From Sphingobacterium deserti (lineage in GTDB: Bacteria > Bacteroidota > Bacteroidia > Sphingobacteriales > Sphingobacteriaceae), in NCBI RefSeq assembly GCF_000757725.1, contig NZ_JJMU01000010.1, forward strand, positions 62,001 to 126,000: DNA of 64,000 nucleotides. Reading direction: 5' to 3'. The notes beneath the pieces are model-generated. The model did not search any database and was not told where the DNA came from. It was given only the letters and a program-made list of their open reading frames with translations. Of the stretch, positions 27,238-34,735 are shown piece after piece (position 1 is the stretch's first letter; each line of letters starts with the position of its first letter). A program made the translations under genes and the position numbers.

Positions 27238-27831
27238 ATGGAACAGGTTTTTAATGTATTGTTTGAGCACATAGCGGATAAAGTTCCTATTACGGAAAGA
27301 GATAAAGAGGTTGTGATGAGCTTTTTCAGGCGTAAAAAATTAAGGAAGAGGCAGTACTTGCTTCAAGAGGGAGATGTGTGCAAGTACATATCATTTGTGA
27401 CAGAAGGATTGATGAGATCTTATACCGTTGATGAAAAGGGTAACGAACACATTAATCTGTTTGCTTGGGAGGGTTGGTGGATTTCAGATTTCGCAGGCTT
27501 CATATTTGGCAATGAAGCTAAATTAAATATAGATGCTATTGAGGACACCACAGTGTTGCTCCTCTCTGTCGAAAATTATGAAAAGATGTTGACTGAGGTA
27601 CCCCTTATGGAACGTTACTTCCGAGTACTTTATCAAAATAGCCTTGCCACCAAGGACAGCAGGCTTATTAGCGCCATCACCCACACTGCAGAAGAAAAGT
27701 ACACTATGTTTCTCGATACTTATCCATCTATTGGTCAAAGACTACCTCAGAATCTAATAGCTTCATACCTTGGCCTCTCTCCTGAAACAATAAGCAGGAT
27801 AAAGAAAAAGATAACTGAAACTAATACTTGA
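27238..27831 (+). CDS. Crp/Fnr-family transcription regulator
   Basis: A 197-residue regulator. A cyclic-nucleotide-binding-type beta-barrel occupies about residues 25-115 (LLQEGDVCKYISFVTEGLMRSY, LFAWEGWWISDF), a dimerisation helix follows, and then a C-terminal helix-turn-helix (LPQNLIASYLGLSPETISRIKKKI). The recognition helix keeps E183, S186 and R187, the E-x-x-S-R pattern by which E. coli FNR reads TTGAT half-sites. The FNR N-terminal iron-sulfur cysteines and the phosphate-binding cassette of CRP are absent, so neither oxygen nor cAMP sensing is indicated. It lies upstream of a reductase gene whose promoter holds two FNR-like boxes. Confidence 0.88.
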   Translation: MEQVFNVLFEHIADKVPITERDKEVVMSFFRRKKLRKRQYLLQEGDVCKYISFVTEGLMRSYTVDEKGNEHINLFAWEGWWISDFAGFIFGNEAKLNIDAIEDTTVLLLSVENYEKMLTEVPLMERYFRVLYQNSLATKDSRLISAITHTAEEKYTMFLDTYPSIGQRLPQNLIASYLGLSPETISRIKKKITETNT

Positions 27832-27841
27832 TTCAAGTCAA
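27828..27841 (+). promoter_or_regulatory. FNR-like box 1 (TTGATtcaaGTCAA)
   Basis: It differs at one base from TTGAT-N4-ATCAA. It overlaps the stop codon of the Crp/Fnr gene, and its centre is about 65 bp upstream of the predicted start of the reductase transcript. Confidence 0.5.
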
Positions 27842-27850
27842 GAGTATTTC

Positions 27851-27864
27851 CTGATTTAGGTCAA
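27851..27864 (+). promoter_or_regulatory. FNR-like box 2 (CTGATttagGTCAA)
   Basis: A second, weaker copy centred 23 bp from the first and about 42 bp upstream of the predicted start. This is the position typical for class II activation by Crp/Fnr proteins. Confidence 0.45.
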
Positions 27865-27886
27865 GCCCCTTCACGCTTCCATACGC

Positions 27887-27894
27887 TAATTTTG
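27887..27894 (+). promoter_or_regulatory. -7 promoter element (TAATTTTG) of the PRISE-type reductase gene
   Basis: A TAnnTTTG match 20 bp before the ATG; the start is predicted near 27900. Confidence 0.5.
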
Positions 27895-27913
27895 TAACAA
27901 AATAATTTTTGAT

Positions 27914-28981
27914 ATGGAAAAAATAGCATTGGTTGTCGGTTCAACCGGAATCTCTGGCAACAATTTGGCAAAAGAACTATTAAATCAAGGTTGGGAAACA
28001 TACGGCTTATCCAGAGGATTGGGTAAAGACGTTGAAGGCGTTTCCTCTGTACAAGCGGACTTATTGGACAGCAATAGTTTGAAACAGGCGTTAGTGGGTG
28101 TACGGCCTACACATGTTTTTTTTACAACTTGGATGCGCAAAAATTCTGAAAAAGAGAATATCGAGGTTAACGGAGCTATGGTTCGGAATTTACTGGATGT
28201 CCTTTCCGAAAAAAAGAGTGTGAAACATGTTGGCCTGGTGACGGGATTAAAACATTATCTGGGGCCCTTCGATGCATATGTTGCAAGTGGTGTACTACCT
28301 GAAACGCCCCTTCGGGAAGATCAGCCTCGGTTGAGTGCCCCTAATTTTTATTATGCTCAAGAAGATGAGCTATACATTGCGGCTAAACGAGACGGCTTTA
28401 CCTGGAGCGTGCACCGCCCTCATACATTGATTGGAAATGCAGTCGGTAACCTCATGAACATGGGAACAACGTTAGCCGTATACGCTTCTATTTGCAAGGA
28501 AGAGAATTTACCATTTATATTCCCTGGCTCGAAGGCGCAGTGGAACGGACTTTCGGATGTTACCGATGCAGGCATGTTAGCGAAGCAGATTGTTTGGGCA
28601 TCGGAGACCCCTTCTGCGTTTAATACAGCGTTCAATGTCGCAAATGGCGATGTATTCAGATGGAGTTGGTTGTGGAGAAAAATCGCTGAATGGTTTTCCA
28701 TTGAATTTATAGGCTTTGAAGATGAAATAAGGCCTTTAGTCGAAACATTAAAGGGAAAGGAAGACAGTTGGAAACGTATTGCAAAAAAACACGGGTTGGT
28801 AGAGGAAGATTTGCATAAAGTTAGTTCAGCCTGGCACACAGATCTCGATTTAAGTCGACCGATTGAGGTAATGACAGACATGACAAATAGCCGTATACTT
28901 GACTTTAACGAATATTGCAGTACAACCGGTTCGTTTTTTAGTCTTTTTGAACAATTGAAATCAGATAAAATTATCCCATAA
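27914..28981 (+). CDS. PRISE-type short-chain reductase (progesterone 5-beta-reductase / iridoid synthase-like)
   Basis: A 355-residue NAD(P)H-dependent enzyme. The Rossmann motif is G9-S-T-G12-I-S-G15 near the start. The usual SDR YxxxK is absent; in its place are the two PRISE-family signatures GLKHYLGPF (with K113) and NFYYAQED (Y146/Y147). The SVHRPHTLIG stretch and the C-terminal SWLWRKIAEWF also fit. Plant PRISE enzymes reduce activated C=C bonds in enones; the bacterial substrate is unknown. Expression is probably controlled by the Crp/Fnr protein encoded just upstream, through two FNR-like boxes. Confidence 0.85.
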   Translation: MEKIALVVGSTGISGNNLAKELLNQGWETYGLSRGLGKDVEGVSSVQADLLDSNSLKQALVGVRPTHVFFTTWMRKNSEKENIEVNGAMVRNLLDVLSEKKSVKHVGLVTGLKHYLGPFDAYVASGVLPETPLREDQPRLSAPNFYYAQEDELYIAAKRDGFTWSVHRPHTLIGNAVGNLMNMGTTLAVYASICKEENLPFIFPGSKAQWNGLSDVTDAGMLAKQIVWASETPSAFNTAFNVANGDVFRWSWLWRKIAEWFSIEFIGFEDEIRPLVETLKGKEDSWKRIAKKHGLVEEDLHKVSSAWHTDLDLSRPIEVMTDMTNSRILDFNEYCSTTGSFFSLFEQLKSDKIIP

Positions 28982-29027
28982 AAGCACTGCTTAAAAGCAT
29001 GACAACGTGATACCACATCGTTTAAAA

Positions 29028-29054
29028 CCTATCCTAAACGGGCTTTAGGGTAGG
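29028..29054 (+). terminator. Hairpin after the PRISE-type gene
   Basis: CCTATCCTAAA pairs with TTTAGGGTAGG (one wobble) across a five-base loop, followed at once by the palindrome ATAACTAGTTAT (29056-29067). There is no T-run, so termination is not certain. Confidence 0.4.
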
Positions 29055-29141
29055 TATAACTAGTTATGGAAGATCGCATTCGAATTTCGAGAGCGAGGCC
29101 GTCTTATCGTATTGCCGTATCAACAATAAGTTTTAGCTGCA

Positions 29142-29438
29142 CTGCTACAAAAACTTCTAAACGAAAAAAGCCAACATTTGCGTGCTGGCTTTCCAAGTAG
29201 CGAGGAGCAGGATCGAACTGCCGTCCGCCAGTGGGCGGATAGCAATCCTGCTACAAAAAAGCTATAAAAAAACAAAAGCCAACACTTGCATGCTGGCTTT
29301 CCAAGTAGCGGGGAGCAGGATCGAACTGCCGTCCGCCAGCTGGCGGATAGGAATCCTGCTACAAAAATGCTATCAAAAACAAAAGCCAACACTTGCATGC
29401 TGGCTTTCCAAGTAGCGGGGAGCAGGATCGAACTGCCG
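29142..29438 (-). repeat. Tandem repeats of the tRNA-Met 3' half plus terminator
   Basis: Period 107-108 bp. Unit 1 is 29166-29273, unit 2 is 29274-29380; unit 3 starts at 29381 and runs into the intact tRNA (identity ends near 29438); a partial copy reaches down to 29142. Read in tRNA sense, each extra unit has GCAGGATT of the anticodon arm, then a GC-rich palindrome in place of the rest of the anticodon arm, then the complete T-arm and acceptor 3' strand, and then the terminator hairpin. AGCAGGAT and ATCCTGCT (29314-29321, 29353-29360) pair around the palindrome CCGCCAGCTGGCGG (29333-29346). In unit 1 the hairpin is CCGCC-AGTG-GGCGG. Confidence 0.85.
29375..29407 (-). terminator. Terminator of the tRNA-Met gene
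   Basis: On the minus strand AAAGCCAGCA pairs with TGTTGGCTTT (with a G-U pair) and a TTTTGTTTTT tract follows. Copies of this hairpin are present in each downstream repeat unit (29274-29300 and 29166-29192). Confidence 0.75.
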
Positions 29439-29486
29439 ACCTCAGGGTTATGAATCCTGCGCTCTAACCATCTGAGCTACCCCGCC
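29413..29486 (-). tRNA. tRNA-Met (anticodon CAU)
   Basis: 74 nt on the minus strand starting GGCGGGGUAGCUCAG. The acceptor stem GGCGGGG pairs with CCCCGCU (closing G-U), the D-loop is GAUGGUUAGAGC, the anticodon loop is UUCAUAA, and the T-arm GGCAG-UUCGAUC-CUGCU is complete, with A73 as discriminator. CCA is not encoded. The standard (not C1:A72) acceptor end argues against initiator tRNA. The CAG...CCUG anticodon stem is like elongator Met, though an Ile2 (lysidine) tRNA cannot be fully excluded. Confidence 0.9.
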
Positions 29487-29714
29487 GTTTTCGTGATGCA
29501 AATATAGTAATTCCCGATGAGATGCAAAGGAAAAAATTGTATTCTGCATACTTTTGAATCGATACAACCGCAAAATGCTCATTTATAAATATATAATTTC
29601 AGCTTTCGTGAAACAATAAAATTAATTATACATTCTATTTTGATTTCCGAAATAAAACTGTATACTTACAAAATCATCAAAAAGTGGTTTTAATTGTTAA
29701 CCAGAACAAACTGT

Positions 29715-30092
29715 ATGGATCAAAAAGTTGAGATACATTTAGAATATATCATAAATTCATCGCCGCGAATTTTATTCCCCTATATTCAAGAGCCCAATGC
29801 GCTATCCCAATGGTTTGCAGATGATGTTAACTATAAAGATGGCATCTATGAATTTATTTGGGACGATGAAGTAAACCGAGCCAAGCTTGTCGCAATCAAG
29901 GAGAACAAATCGGTACGCTTTAAATGGCTAGATGACGAACCTTACTACTTTGAAATTGAGATCATCCAAGATGAACTAACCAATGATGTGGCTCTGTCCA
30001 TTACGGATTACGTGAAACAAGACAACCTAGACGACAGAAAAAAAATATGGGCCAATTCTATTGGCTATTTGCAGAGTGTTATCGGAGCATAA
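29715..30092 (+). CDS. START-like domain protein
   Basis: A 125-residue soluble protein counted from the ATG at 29715; a TTG seven codons earlier opens the frame but is a poor start. The helix-grip fold of the AHSA1/START superfamily is visible in VEIHLEYIINSSPRILFPYI, ALSQWFADDVNYK and the final helix IWANSIGYLQSVIG. This is a Bacteroidota-specific START-like family. Its function is unknown. Its proximity to the LptF/LptG-type permease (50 bp) with a separate promoter suggests shared location, not necessarily shared function. Confidence 0.82.
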   Translation: MDQKVEIHLEYIINSSPRILFPYIQEPNALSQWFADDVNYKDGIYEFIWDDEVNRAKLVAIKENKSVRFKWLDDEPYYFEIEIIQDELTNDVALSITDYVKQDNLDDRKKIWANSIGYLQSVIGA

Positions 30093-30099
30093 AAAATAG

Positions 30100-30107
30100 T
30101 ATCTTTG
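30100..30107 (+). promoter_or_regulatory. -7 promoter element (TATCTTTG) of the LptF/LptG gene
   Basis: A perfect TAnnTTTG match 34 bp before the ATG, just after the START-like stop codon. Confidence 0.45.
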
Positions 30108-30141
30108 TATCGGAATTTGCAGCAGGAAACCCGGTGTTGAT

Positions 30142-31599
30142 ATGAAGAAGATACATTTACTTATTTTACAAGCATTTATCAGGCCCTTCATGGTATGTTT
30201 TTGTATCGTGATGTTTGTGCTGTTGATGCTTTTTCTATTTAAATATATCGATGATTTAATAGGAAAAGGCTTCGAATGGTACGTGCTGATGGAGCTTATT
30301 GGCTATCAATGCGCCGTACAGCTTTCCATGGCCCTTCCATTATCCATGCTGTTATCTTCGATCATGACGTTTGGCAATTTAGGGGAAAGCTACGAGCTGG
30401 TTGCGATTAAAGCGGCAGGTTATTCGTTGCGTAAGGCTATGACGCCTTTGATCTTTCTTGTCACCCTATTTGCTGCCGGTTCTTTTCTATTTTCTGACTA
30501 TATCCTTCCCGTAGTGAATCTCAAGATGGGTTCGCTGCTTTGGGATGTGCGGAATAAAAAAGCTGACTTCTTAATTAAACCCGGTATCTTCAACAGTTCT
30601 ATCCCCGGATATTCTATTCGTGCAAAAAGTAAAAGCGACAATGGAACAGTTTTACACAATCTGATGATTTACGATCATCGGTCGGGCAATGCTACAAACA
30701 ACGTTTTGCTCGCTAAGGAAGGGTTTATGCAAAACTCCGCCGATAATAATTACATGATTCTGCGGCTTAAGGATGGCGTTCGATATGAAGAGTCAAGAGT
30801 AAAAAATGCTAAACGCTATGACCCTCGGCAGCAATTCACGCGGTTTCGTTTTAAAGAAACCGAGCAGAAGTTTGATATGGAAGCCTTTCAAATGAAGCGC
30901 ACCGATGAAAGCTTGTTTAAGACGCACCATTCCATGCTTAATATCAAGCAGTTGAAATTGTATACAGACTCGAATCGCCTGCAGCTGGATAGTACCTCCA
31001 ATAGCATTTTTTTGGAGGCCAAAAACTACGTGACCTACCTATCACCTTATTATCATGAAAACGGTGTAAAGCAAGTGCCGGTGAAAAAGTTTGATAATTT
31101 TCTTACAGACTACGTTTCTAAAGACCAACAGCGTACGCTGCTCAGCAATGCACTTGGGCAGGTGCAGCAAATGAGTAATGTCTTCGAAATGAAAGAGCCT
31201 GATTTTAAAAATTATGCCGAAAAGGATATACGCTACAAAATAGAGTTCCACCGAAAGTTCACCTTAGCGGTGTCCTGTTTATTGCTTTTCGCTATTGGCG
31301 CTCCCTTAGGCGCTATCATCCGGAAGGGCGGCTTAGGCCTACCTGTTGTTGTTGCCATCATTTTCTTCCTTATCTACCATATCATATCGACAATGTCAGA
31401 AAAGGCTTCGAAAGATGGCAGTTTGGATCCTATCCTGGGGATGTGGATGGCCATCATTGTCTTAAGTCCTCTCGCCATGTTTCTGACGTATAAATCAACG
31501 ACGGACTCCGCCCTATTCGATATTGAGCAATACAAACTGAAGGTCGAGGGCGCATGGAAATGGGTCATGATGAAGTTCAAAAAGAAGGCTACCCAGTAG
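30142..31599 (+). CDS. LptF/LptG-family permease (YjgP/YjgQ)
   Basis: A 485-residue inner-membrane protein: an N-terminal group of three helices (about residues 10-120), a large periplasmic beta-jellyroll-type region (about 130-370) and three C-terminal helices (about 375-470). The segment FHRKFTLAVSCLLLFAIGAPLGAIIRKGGLGLPV is characteristic of the family. With LptB and a second LptF/G protein it extracts lipopolysaccharide from the inner membrane and passes it to the outer membrane. The periplasmic region is longer than in E. coli LptF/G, as is usual in Bacteroidota. Confidence 0.9.
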   Translation: MKKIHLLILQAFIRPFMVCFCIVMFVLLMLFLFKYIDDLIGKGFEWYVLMELIGYQCAVQLSMALPLSMLLSSIMTFGNLGESYELVAIKAAGYSLRKAMTPLIFLVTLFAAGSFLFSDYILPVVNLKMGSLLWDVRNKKADFLIKPGIFNSSIPGYSIRAKSKSDNGTVLHNLMIYDHRSGNATNNVLLAKEGFMQNSADNNYMILRLKDGVRYEESRVKNAKRYDPRQQFTRFRFKETEQKFDMEAFQMKRTDESLFKTHHSMLNIKQLKLYTDSNRLQLDSTSNSIFLEAKNYVTYLSPYYHENGVKQVPVKKFDNFLTDYVSKDQQRTLLSNALGQVQQMSNVFEMKEPDFKNYAEKDIRYKIEFHRKFTLAVSCLLLFAIGAPLGAIIRKGGLGLPVVVAIIFFLIYHIISTMSEKASKDGSLDPILGMWMAIIVLSPLAMFLTYKSTTDSALFDIEQYKLKVEGAWKWVMMKFKKKATQ

Positions 31600-31646
31600 T
31601 CGACGGATTTTGACAAGGGTATTATACAAAACCGCGCAAAGAACTC

Positions 31647-31654
31647 TACCTTTG
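31647..31654 (+). promoter_or_regulatory. -7 promoter element (TACCTTTG) of ribBA
   Basis: A TAnnTTTG match 21 bp before the ATG. The leader would be about 15 nt, too short for an FMN riboswitch. Confidence 0.5.
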
Positions 31655-31675
31655 CAGGTGATAGACTAACACAAC

Positions 31676-32890
31676 ATGGATATAAGATTAAATACGATCG
31701 AAGAGGCTATTGAAGATCTCAAAGCCGGCAAGGTCATTATCGTTGTTGATGACGAGGATCGTGAAAACGAAGGCGATTTCGTCACTGCGGCTCGTAACGC
31801 CACACCGGAGGTGATTAACTTCATGGCGACTCATGGGCGTGGCCTCGTATGTGCCCCCCTCACACAAGAGCGCTGCGCGGAGTTGAATTTGGGCCTGATG
31901 GTTGGACAGAATACCGCAGTATATGAAACAAATTTCACCGTATCTGTGGATTTACAAGGTTACGGTTGTACAACAGGCATCTCTGCTTCAGACCGTTCAA
32001 AGACAATTAAAGCATTAATAGATCCTAATATCCGTCCGGAAGAGCTAGGAAGGCCAGGCCATATTTTTCCATTGATCGCAAAAGATGGTGGTGTATTACG
32101 TCGCACGGGCCACACGGAAGCTAGCGTTGACTTGGCTCGCTTGGCAGGTTTTGAGCCAGCGGGTGTATTGGTTGAAATACTGAAAGACGATGGTGAAATG
32201 GCCCGACTTCCAGATTTAATGGAAGTTGCCAAACGCTTTGATCTTAAAATTATCAGCATTGAAGACCTTATCGAGTATCGGTTGAAACACGATTCAATGA
32301 TCGATGAAGAAGAAACGGTTAATATGCCAACACAATGGGGTGATTTTAAACTAAAAGCGTTTACGCAAAAGAATACCGGCGAGCAGCACCTAGCACTTTA
32401 TAAAGGCGAATGGGATGAAAATGAGCCTATCCTCGTTCGTGTGCATAGCTCGTGCATCACCGGGGATATTTTCGGTTCTTGCCGTTGCGATTGTGGACCG
32501 CAGCTTCATAAAGCCATGCAAATGATTCAGGAAGAAGGCAAAGGCATTGTCGTTTATATGAATCAAGAAGGACGTGGAATCGGCCTTATCAATAAATTGC
32601 ATGCCTATAAATTGCAGGAACAAGGTATTGACACAGTGGATGCGAACCTGCAACTTGGCTTTAAAGCAGATCTACGTGACTACGGTGTGGGTGCACAGAT
32701 ATTGCGACAAATGGGTGTAACCAAAATGCGGTTGATGTCTAATAACCCAACAAAACGTGCTGGATTAGTGGGGTACGGACTGGAGGTTGTAGAGAATGTA
32801 GGGATTGAGATTGAATCCAATCCTTTCAACGAGGATTACTTGCGAACCAAAAGAGATCGCATGGGTCATTCCATTATGAAAGATCATTAA
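31676..32890 (+). CDS. ribBA: Bifunctional 3,4-dihydroxy-2-butanone-4-phosphate synthase / GTP cyclohydrolase II
   Basis: A 404-residue fusion that makes both starting compounds of riboflavin synthesis. Residues 1-200 are Rib[12 protein letters not shown] (27-35), [22 protein letters not shown] and [16 protein letters not shown] hold the acidic and substrate-binding residues. Residues about 205-400 are Rib[20 protein letters not shown] contains the zinc ligands C260, C271 and C273 in the normal C-x10-C-x-C spacing, followed by [12 protein letters not shown]. All key residues are present, so both activities are expected. The gene is monocistronic with its own promoter and terminator. Confidence 0.96.
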   Translation: MDIRLNTIEEAIEDLKAGKVIIVVDDEDRENEGDFVTAARNATPEVINFMATHGRGLVCAPLTQERCAELNLGLMVGQNTAVYETNFTVSVDLQGYGCTTGISASDRSKTIKALIDPNIRPEELGRPGHIFPLIAKDGGVLRRTGHTEASVDLARLAGFEPAGVLVEILKDDGEMARLPDLMEVAKRFDLKIISIEDLIEYRLKHDSMIDEEETVNMPTQWGDFKLKAFTQKNTGEQHLALYKGEWDENEPILVRVHSSCITGDIFGSCRCDCGPQLHKAMQMIQEEGKGIVVYMNQEGRGIGLINKLHAYKLQEQGIDTVDANLQLGFKADLRDYGVGAQILRQMGVTKMRLMSNNPTKRAGLVGYGLEVVENVGIEIESNPFNEDYLRTKRDRMGHSIMKDH

Positions 32891-32901
32891 TAAAACAATC
32901 G

Positions 32902-32933
32902 AAAACGCCACCCAATTACGGATGGCGTTTTTT
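32902..32933. terminator. Terminator after ribBA, facing susD
   Basis: AAAACGCCA pairs with TGGCGTTTT and six T follow on the + strand; on the minus strand the stem is followed by a weaker T-rich tract. It lies between convergent stop codons. Confidence 0.75.
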
Positions 32934-32964
32934 CATTGTACAACAGATCAACTGTTTCTATCCG

Positions 32965-34716
32965 CTAATACCCCGGGTTTTGTACTAAGTTTCTATTTAA
33001 ATTCATCACCAGGGCACCAATACAGACTATTTTAGTATGATCATCTGGATCGGGGGTTTTGTCCCACCATGTCCCTGTATTGTATCTATTCCAGCGTATC
33101 AGATCTATACGACGGCGTCCTTCAAAACAAAACTCCCTGCCCCATTCGTCCAATAGTTCCAATTCCGTTAATTCGCTACCTCCAGCAGTATACAGACTAG
33201 TTGAACCCGCAGGATAATACCGACTTCTTACCGTATTCAAGAGACGCGCTGCCTCATCTCTTTGTCCGGCTCTGAATTTACATTCAGCCAATGCGTAATA
33301 GATTTCCGCTAATCTGATCTCTGCAAAACCGGCATTCCGCTGATATTCAGGATTGCCATCAGCATACATGGGGTATTTTATCATACGAAGTCCAGAATTC
33401 TCGTCCCCACTCCCCATATTGGATGTTTTGTTAGCTATTGCTGTGCCCGCAGGAGTGTTACCAAACTGCCCTACTTGATCTCTTAAAAAATAAGGGCCGC
33501 CATTTTGTGGATTCTGAACCAAGGCTGTATTGCCTTGCGAATTTGTGTAGTCCAAATAGCCGTAAAGAAAAAGACCTTCACGAGTATTTGCTGCGGTGTT
33601 TCTGTATTTTGCTAATCGTATATCATCTTCATATTTTGCAAACTTGACAAAGGGCTTCCCAAGATCGAATGTATACTCAACGCTATCCACGTCACGCCCT
33701 GGCTGCAAGGCATATCGAGGGTTAGCAAAGCTACTATAACCAAAATAGACTTCAGAACCAAATGGATATGACCAACCATACAATCTAGCTGAATAATGAT
33801 AGCTCGAGCCGCTGAACGAACTTGGGAAAGTAAAGATATTCTCCGGCGATTCTACATTATTCCAGTCGAAAGGGCCGTCCCAGCGTGGATCTATTGCATA
33901 CTGGCCATATACGCCATTGATGATATCCAGACATATGGTCGCGCAATCATTAAATCGATCTTGGCCGATATAAACTTGTGCATTCAAATACAACCTTGCC
34001 AGCAATGCCGCTGCCCCTGCTTTTGTCCATCTCCCATACGCATTAACATTCGATCCAAAATCAGCTTTTGTGTTCAGCTTCGGTATGACCGCCAATAGTT
34101 CGTTTTCTATATATTGAAAGATTTCCATAGGTGTTGACTGACTTAGCGAGGTATATTCTGTCGGCTTTCCCTCCGGCACCAATATAATATTACGATAAAA
34201 ATCGAATAAACGAAGGTATTCCCACGCTCGTATAGTGCGTAGTTCTGTTAACATCAAGCTTGTATCCGCCGAGGAAATATCGGGCAATGCCGAAAGATCG
34301 AGCGCTTGGATATCTGCCGTTGTATTTATCGAGGTAGTTATTACCCCATACAAGGAATTCCATATCCCTGAGGTATAGTCATCATTCGGTGTCCAAGTAT
34401 GGTAGTGGGCGCGATGATAAACGCCCCCATCAAACCATCCACCAGATGTTCTTGTTACCGTCATCATTTGATCCGCTGAATTCTCGTTTATGATAAAAGC
34501 ATCGCCAAAGCGTTCCCCATCGCACACCGAACTATAAGCTCTATCATAGTTGACTAAAAATGCCTGTATTAAATTATTTTTCGACCGAATAAAAGTATTG
34601 CCATCTAAAGAGGAATATAGGTTTTCATCCAGATTGGTACATGCAGCAATGCAGAGGACTAATCCGGAAATTAGAATGGTAAATCGGGAATAAGCCGATA
34701 ATCTATGCTTTTTCAT
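32965..34716 (-). CDS. SusD/RagB-family outer-membrane lipoprotein
   Basis: A 583-residue surface lipoprotein with lipobox Cys26 (VLCIAACTNLDENLYSSL). The SusD body is recognisable from AWEYLRLFDFYRNIILVPEG, GAAALLARLYLNAQVYIG, the C-terminal TPR-like IRLAEIYYALAECKFRAGQRDEAARLLNTV and the family ending EWGREFCFEGRRRIDLIRW. It is the substrate-capturing lid of the SusC channel encoded 19 bp upstream. No polysaccharide lyase or hydrolase is nearby. The neighbouring AraC regulator and aldehyde dehydrogenase leave the substrate open. Confidence 0.94.
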   Translation of the reverse strand: MKKHRLSAYSRFTILISGLVLCIAACTNLDENLYSSLDGNTFIRSKNNLIQAFLVNYDRAYSSVCDGERFGDAFIINENSADQMMTVTRTSGGWFDGGVYHRAHYHTWTPNDDYTSGIWNSLYGVITTSINTTADIQALDLSALPDISSADTSLMLTELRTIRAWEYLRLFDFYRNIILVPEGKPTEYTSLSQSTPMEIFQYIENELLAVIPKLNTKADFGSNVNAYGRWTKAGAAALLARLYLNAQVYIGQDRFNDCATICLDIINGVYGQYAIDPRWDGPFDWNNVESPENIFTFPSSFSGSSYHYSARLYGWSYPFGSEVYFGYSSFANPRYALQPGRDVDSVEYTFDLGKPFVKFAKYEDDIRLAKYRNTAANTREGLFLYGYLDYTNSQGNTALVQNPQNGGPYFLRDQVGQFGNTPAGTAIANKTSNMGSGDENSGLRMIKYPMYADGNPEYQRNAGFAEIRLAEIYYALAECKFRAGQRDEAARLLNTVRSRYYPAGSTSLYTAGGSELTELELLDEWGREFCFEGRRRIDLIRWNRYNTGTWWDKTPDPDDHTKIVCIGALVMNLNRNLVQNPGY

Positions 34717-34735
34717 ATACTAGTCTTTTAAGAGT

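Noticed and set aside
27238..27831. Oxygen-sensing FNR proper.
   Set aside because: The N-terminal cysteine cluster for the [4Fe-4S] centre is absent; only the recognition helix is FNR-like.
29120..29415. Open frames on both strands through the tRNA repeats.
   Set aside because: Fully explained by tRNA-derived repeat units and terminator hairpins; the similar peptides are a by-product of the repeats.
29142..29438. CRISPR array.
   Set aside because: Units are 107-108 bp and derive from a tRNA 3' half; there are no unique spacers of constant length and no cas genes.
29413..29486. tRNA-Ile2 (lysidine-modified CAU) instead of tRNA-Met.
   Set aside because: The anticodon stem and discriminator look like elongator tRNA-Met; not fully excluded, but less likely.
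31600..31675. FMN riboswitch before ribBA.
   Set aside because: The predicted leader is about 15 nt and the whole intergenic gap is only 76 bp; no conserved riboswitch sequence is seen.
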